Of a stretch of DNA of 5,419 bases, positions 5,197 through 5,419 are shown one piece after another. The notes below the pieces were generated by a model that had not been told where the DNA came from, searched no databases, and worked only from the letters and a program-made list of their open reading frames with translations. Within the stretch, counting starts at the first letter, position 1. Each line of letters starts with the position of its first letter. The stretch is from Planctomycetaceae bacterium (GTDB lineage Bacteria > Planctomycetota > Planctomycetia > Planctomycetales > Planctomycetaceae), in contig DOCI01000073.1 in the NCBI GenBank assembly GCA_003503535.1, forward strand, positions 6,826-12,244, written 5' to 3'. Position numbers and translations under genes: made by a program.

Positions 5197-5279
5197 CGGG
5201 TGGCTGGGGTTGTAGTGCAGCGAAGCCCCCAGAACATTCATAGACTCTGGGGCTCACTTCGTTCGGCCCCAGCCACCCG
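5197..5279. repeat. 83-bp GC-rich inverted-repeat element with perfect 13-bp ends
   Basis: CGGGTGGCTGGGG (5197-5209) and CCCCAGCCACCCG (5267-5279) are exact reverse complements. Inside, CGAAG/CTTCG (5221-5225 and 5257-5261) and CCCCCAGA/TCTGGGG (5226-5233 and 5246-5252, one bulged C) nest in the same axis. The whole unit can therefore fold as one long hairpin, with an internal loop of about a dozen bases. There is no coding capacity, no transposase and no clear target-site duplication. No T-run follows on either strand. It has the form of a MITE or a dispersed intergenic repeat; from memory, GGGTGGC..GGGG / CCCC..GCCACCC units are common in planctomycete intergenic DNA. Confidence 0.65.
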
Positions 5280-5399
5280 TCGTTTGTCCTACGATGAGTT
5301 GACCCCAAAGTCATCCTTGAGAACGAGTTGACATTCTGCTTTTAAACACCGTTTCAAATGGAAAAAGGATTTCCAATATCCTATTGAATAAAGATCTCC
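5280..5399. other. Spacer between two repeat copies, no gene seen
   Basis: 120 bases without a supported frame. It holds two direct copies of GAGTTGAC, 29 bases apart start to start (5296-5303 and 5325-5332); the second continues to a perfect TTGACA (5328-5333) without a recognisable -10 at 16-18 bases. A TGGAAA/TTTCCA inverted repeat (5359-5364 and 5370-5375) lies further on. Confidence 0.4.
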
Positions 5400-5419
5400 C
5401 GGGTGGCGGGGGCGCTCCG
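5400..5419. repeat. Start of a second copy of the GC-rich repeat, cut by window end
   Basis: CGGGTGGCGGGGG (5400-5412) matches 12 of 13 bases of the left end of the 83-bp element at 5197, in the same orientation and 203 bases downstream. What follows (CGCTCCG) differs from the first copy, and the window ends before the right arm. Confidence 0.45.

Noticed and set aside
5328..5333. Perfect TTGACA on the plus strand near the right end
   Set aside because: No -10 box at proper spacing and no gene seen downstream in the window.
1..5419. CRISPR array, tRNA, rRNA, insertion sequence, defence or toxin-antitoxin system
   Set aside because: No regularly spaced repeats, no cloverleaf or rRNA-like sequence, and no transposase, nuclease or paired small genes. 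The genes present are housekeeping or single-function.

Overview
The window looks like chromosomal DNA of a planctomycete (Planctomycetota, probably Planctomycetia of the Gimesia/Rubinisphaera type). This is an inference from three things: the moderate GC content, the protein variants (a small secreted CxxCH cytochrome with a KCNVCHEGKSKKDKNAYG-like core, and a Prs with SPDEGS and DDMIATAGS motifs), and the GC-rich intergenic inverted repeats resembling those I remember from such genomes. No phylogenetic test was possible. The region is ordinary housekeeping chromosome. It has no tRNA, rRNA, CRISPR array, transposase or phage gene.

Layout from left to right. (1) The C-terminal 100 codons of an MtfA-type (M90) zinc peptidase, cut by the window edge exactly at the second His of HExxH. 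(2) A 366-base gap with a good sigma70-like promoter, a perfect 16-bp palindrome on its -10/start region, and a leader of about 200 nt with two perfect hairpins. (3) A small exported mono-haem c-type cytochrome, ending in a strong intrinsic terminator whose U-tract overlaps the stop codon of the converging gene. (4) rsmE (minus strand), the 16S rRNA m3U1498 methyltransferase. (5) A divergently transcribed 68-aa CDGSH iron-sulfur protein. (6) A 212-base convergent gap filled by a MITE-like inverted-repeat element of about 89 bp. (7) An AI-2E family (PerM/TqsA-like) membrane protein on the minus strand, with an acidic Pro/Thr/Ser/Glu-rich insert of about 165 residues between its third and fourth membrane segments. 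(8) A short gap with a REP-like hairpin and an operator-like dyad. (9) prs (minus strand), ribose-phosphate pyrophosphokinase. (10) More than 460 bases without a gene, holding an 83-bp element with perfect 13-bp terminal inverted repeats and the first bases of a second, related copy running off the end.

The genes do not form one pathway. The only co-directional pair is prs followed by the AI-2E gene, separated by 97-142 bases including a hairpin, so they may or may not be co-transcribed. RsmE acts on the ribosome, Prs supplies PRPP for nucleotide, His and Trp synthesis, and the cytochrome and AI-2E protein act in or at the envelope. I found no convincing new multi-gene system. The most worthwhile leads are the non-coding inverted-repeat elements, the palindromic promoter with a long leader before the cytochrome, the AI-2E insert and the altered Prs PRPP-loop.
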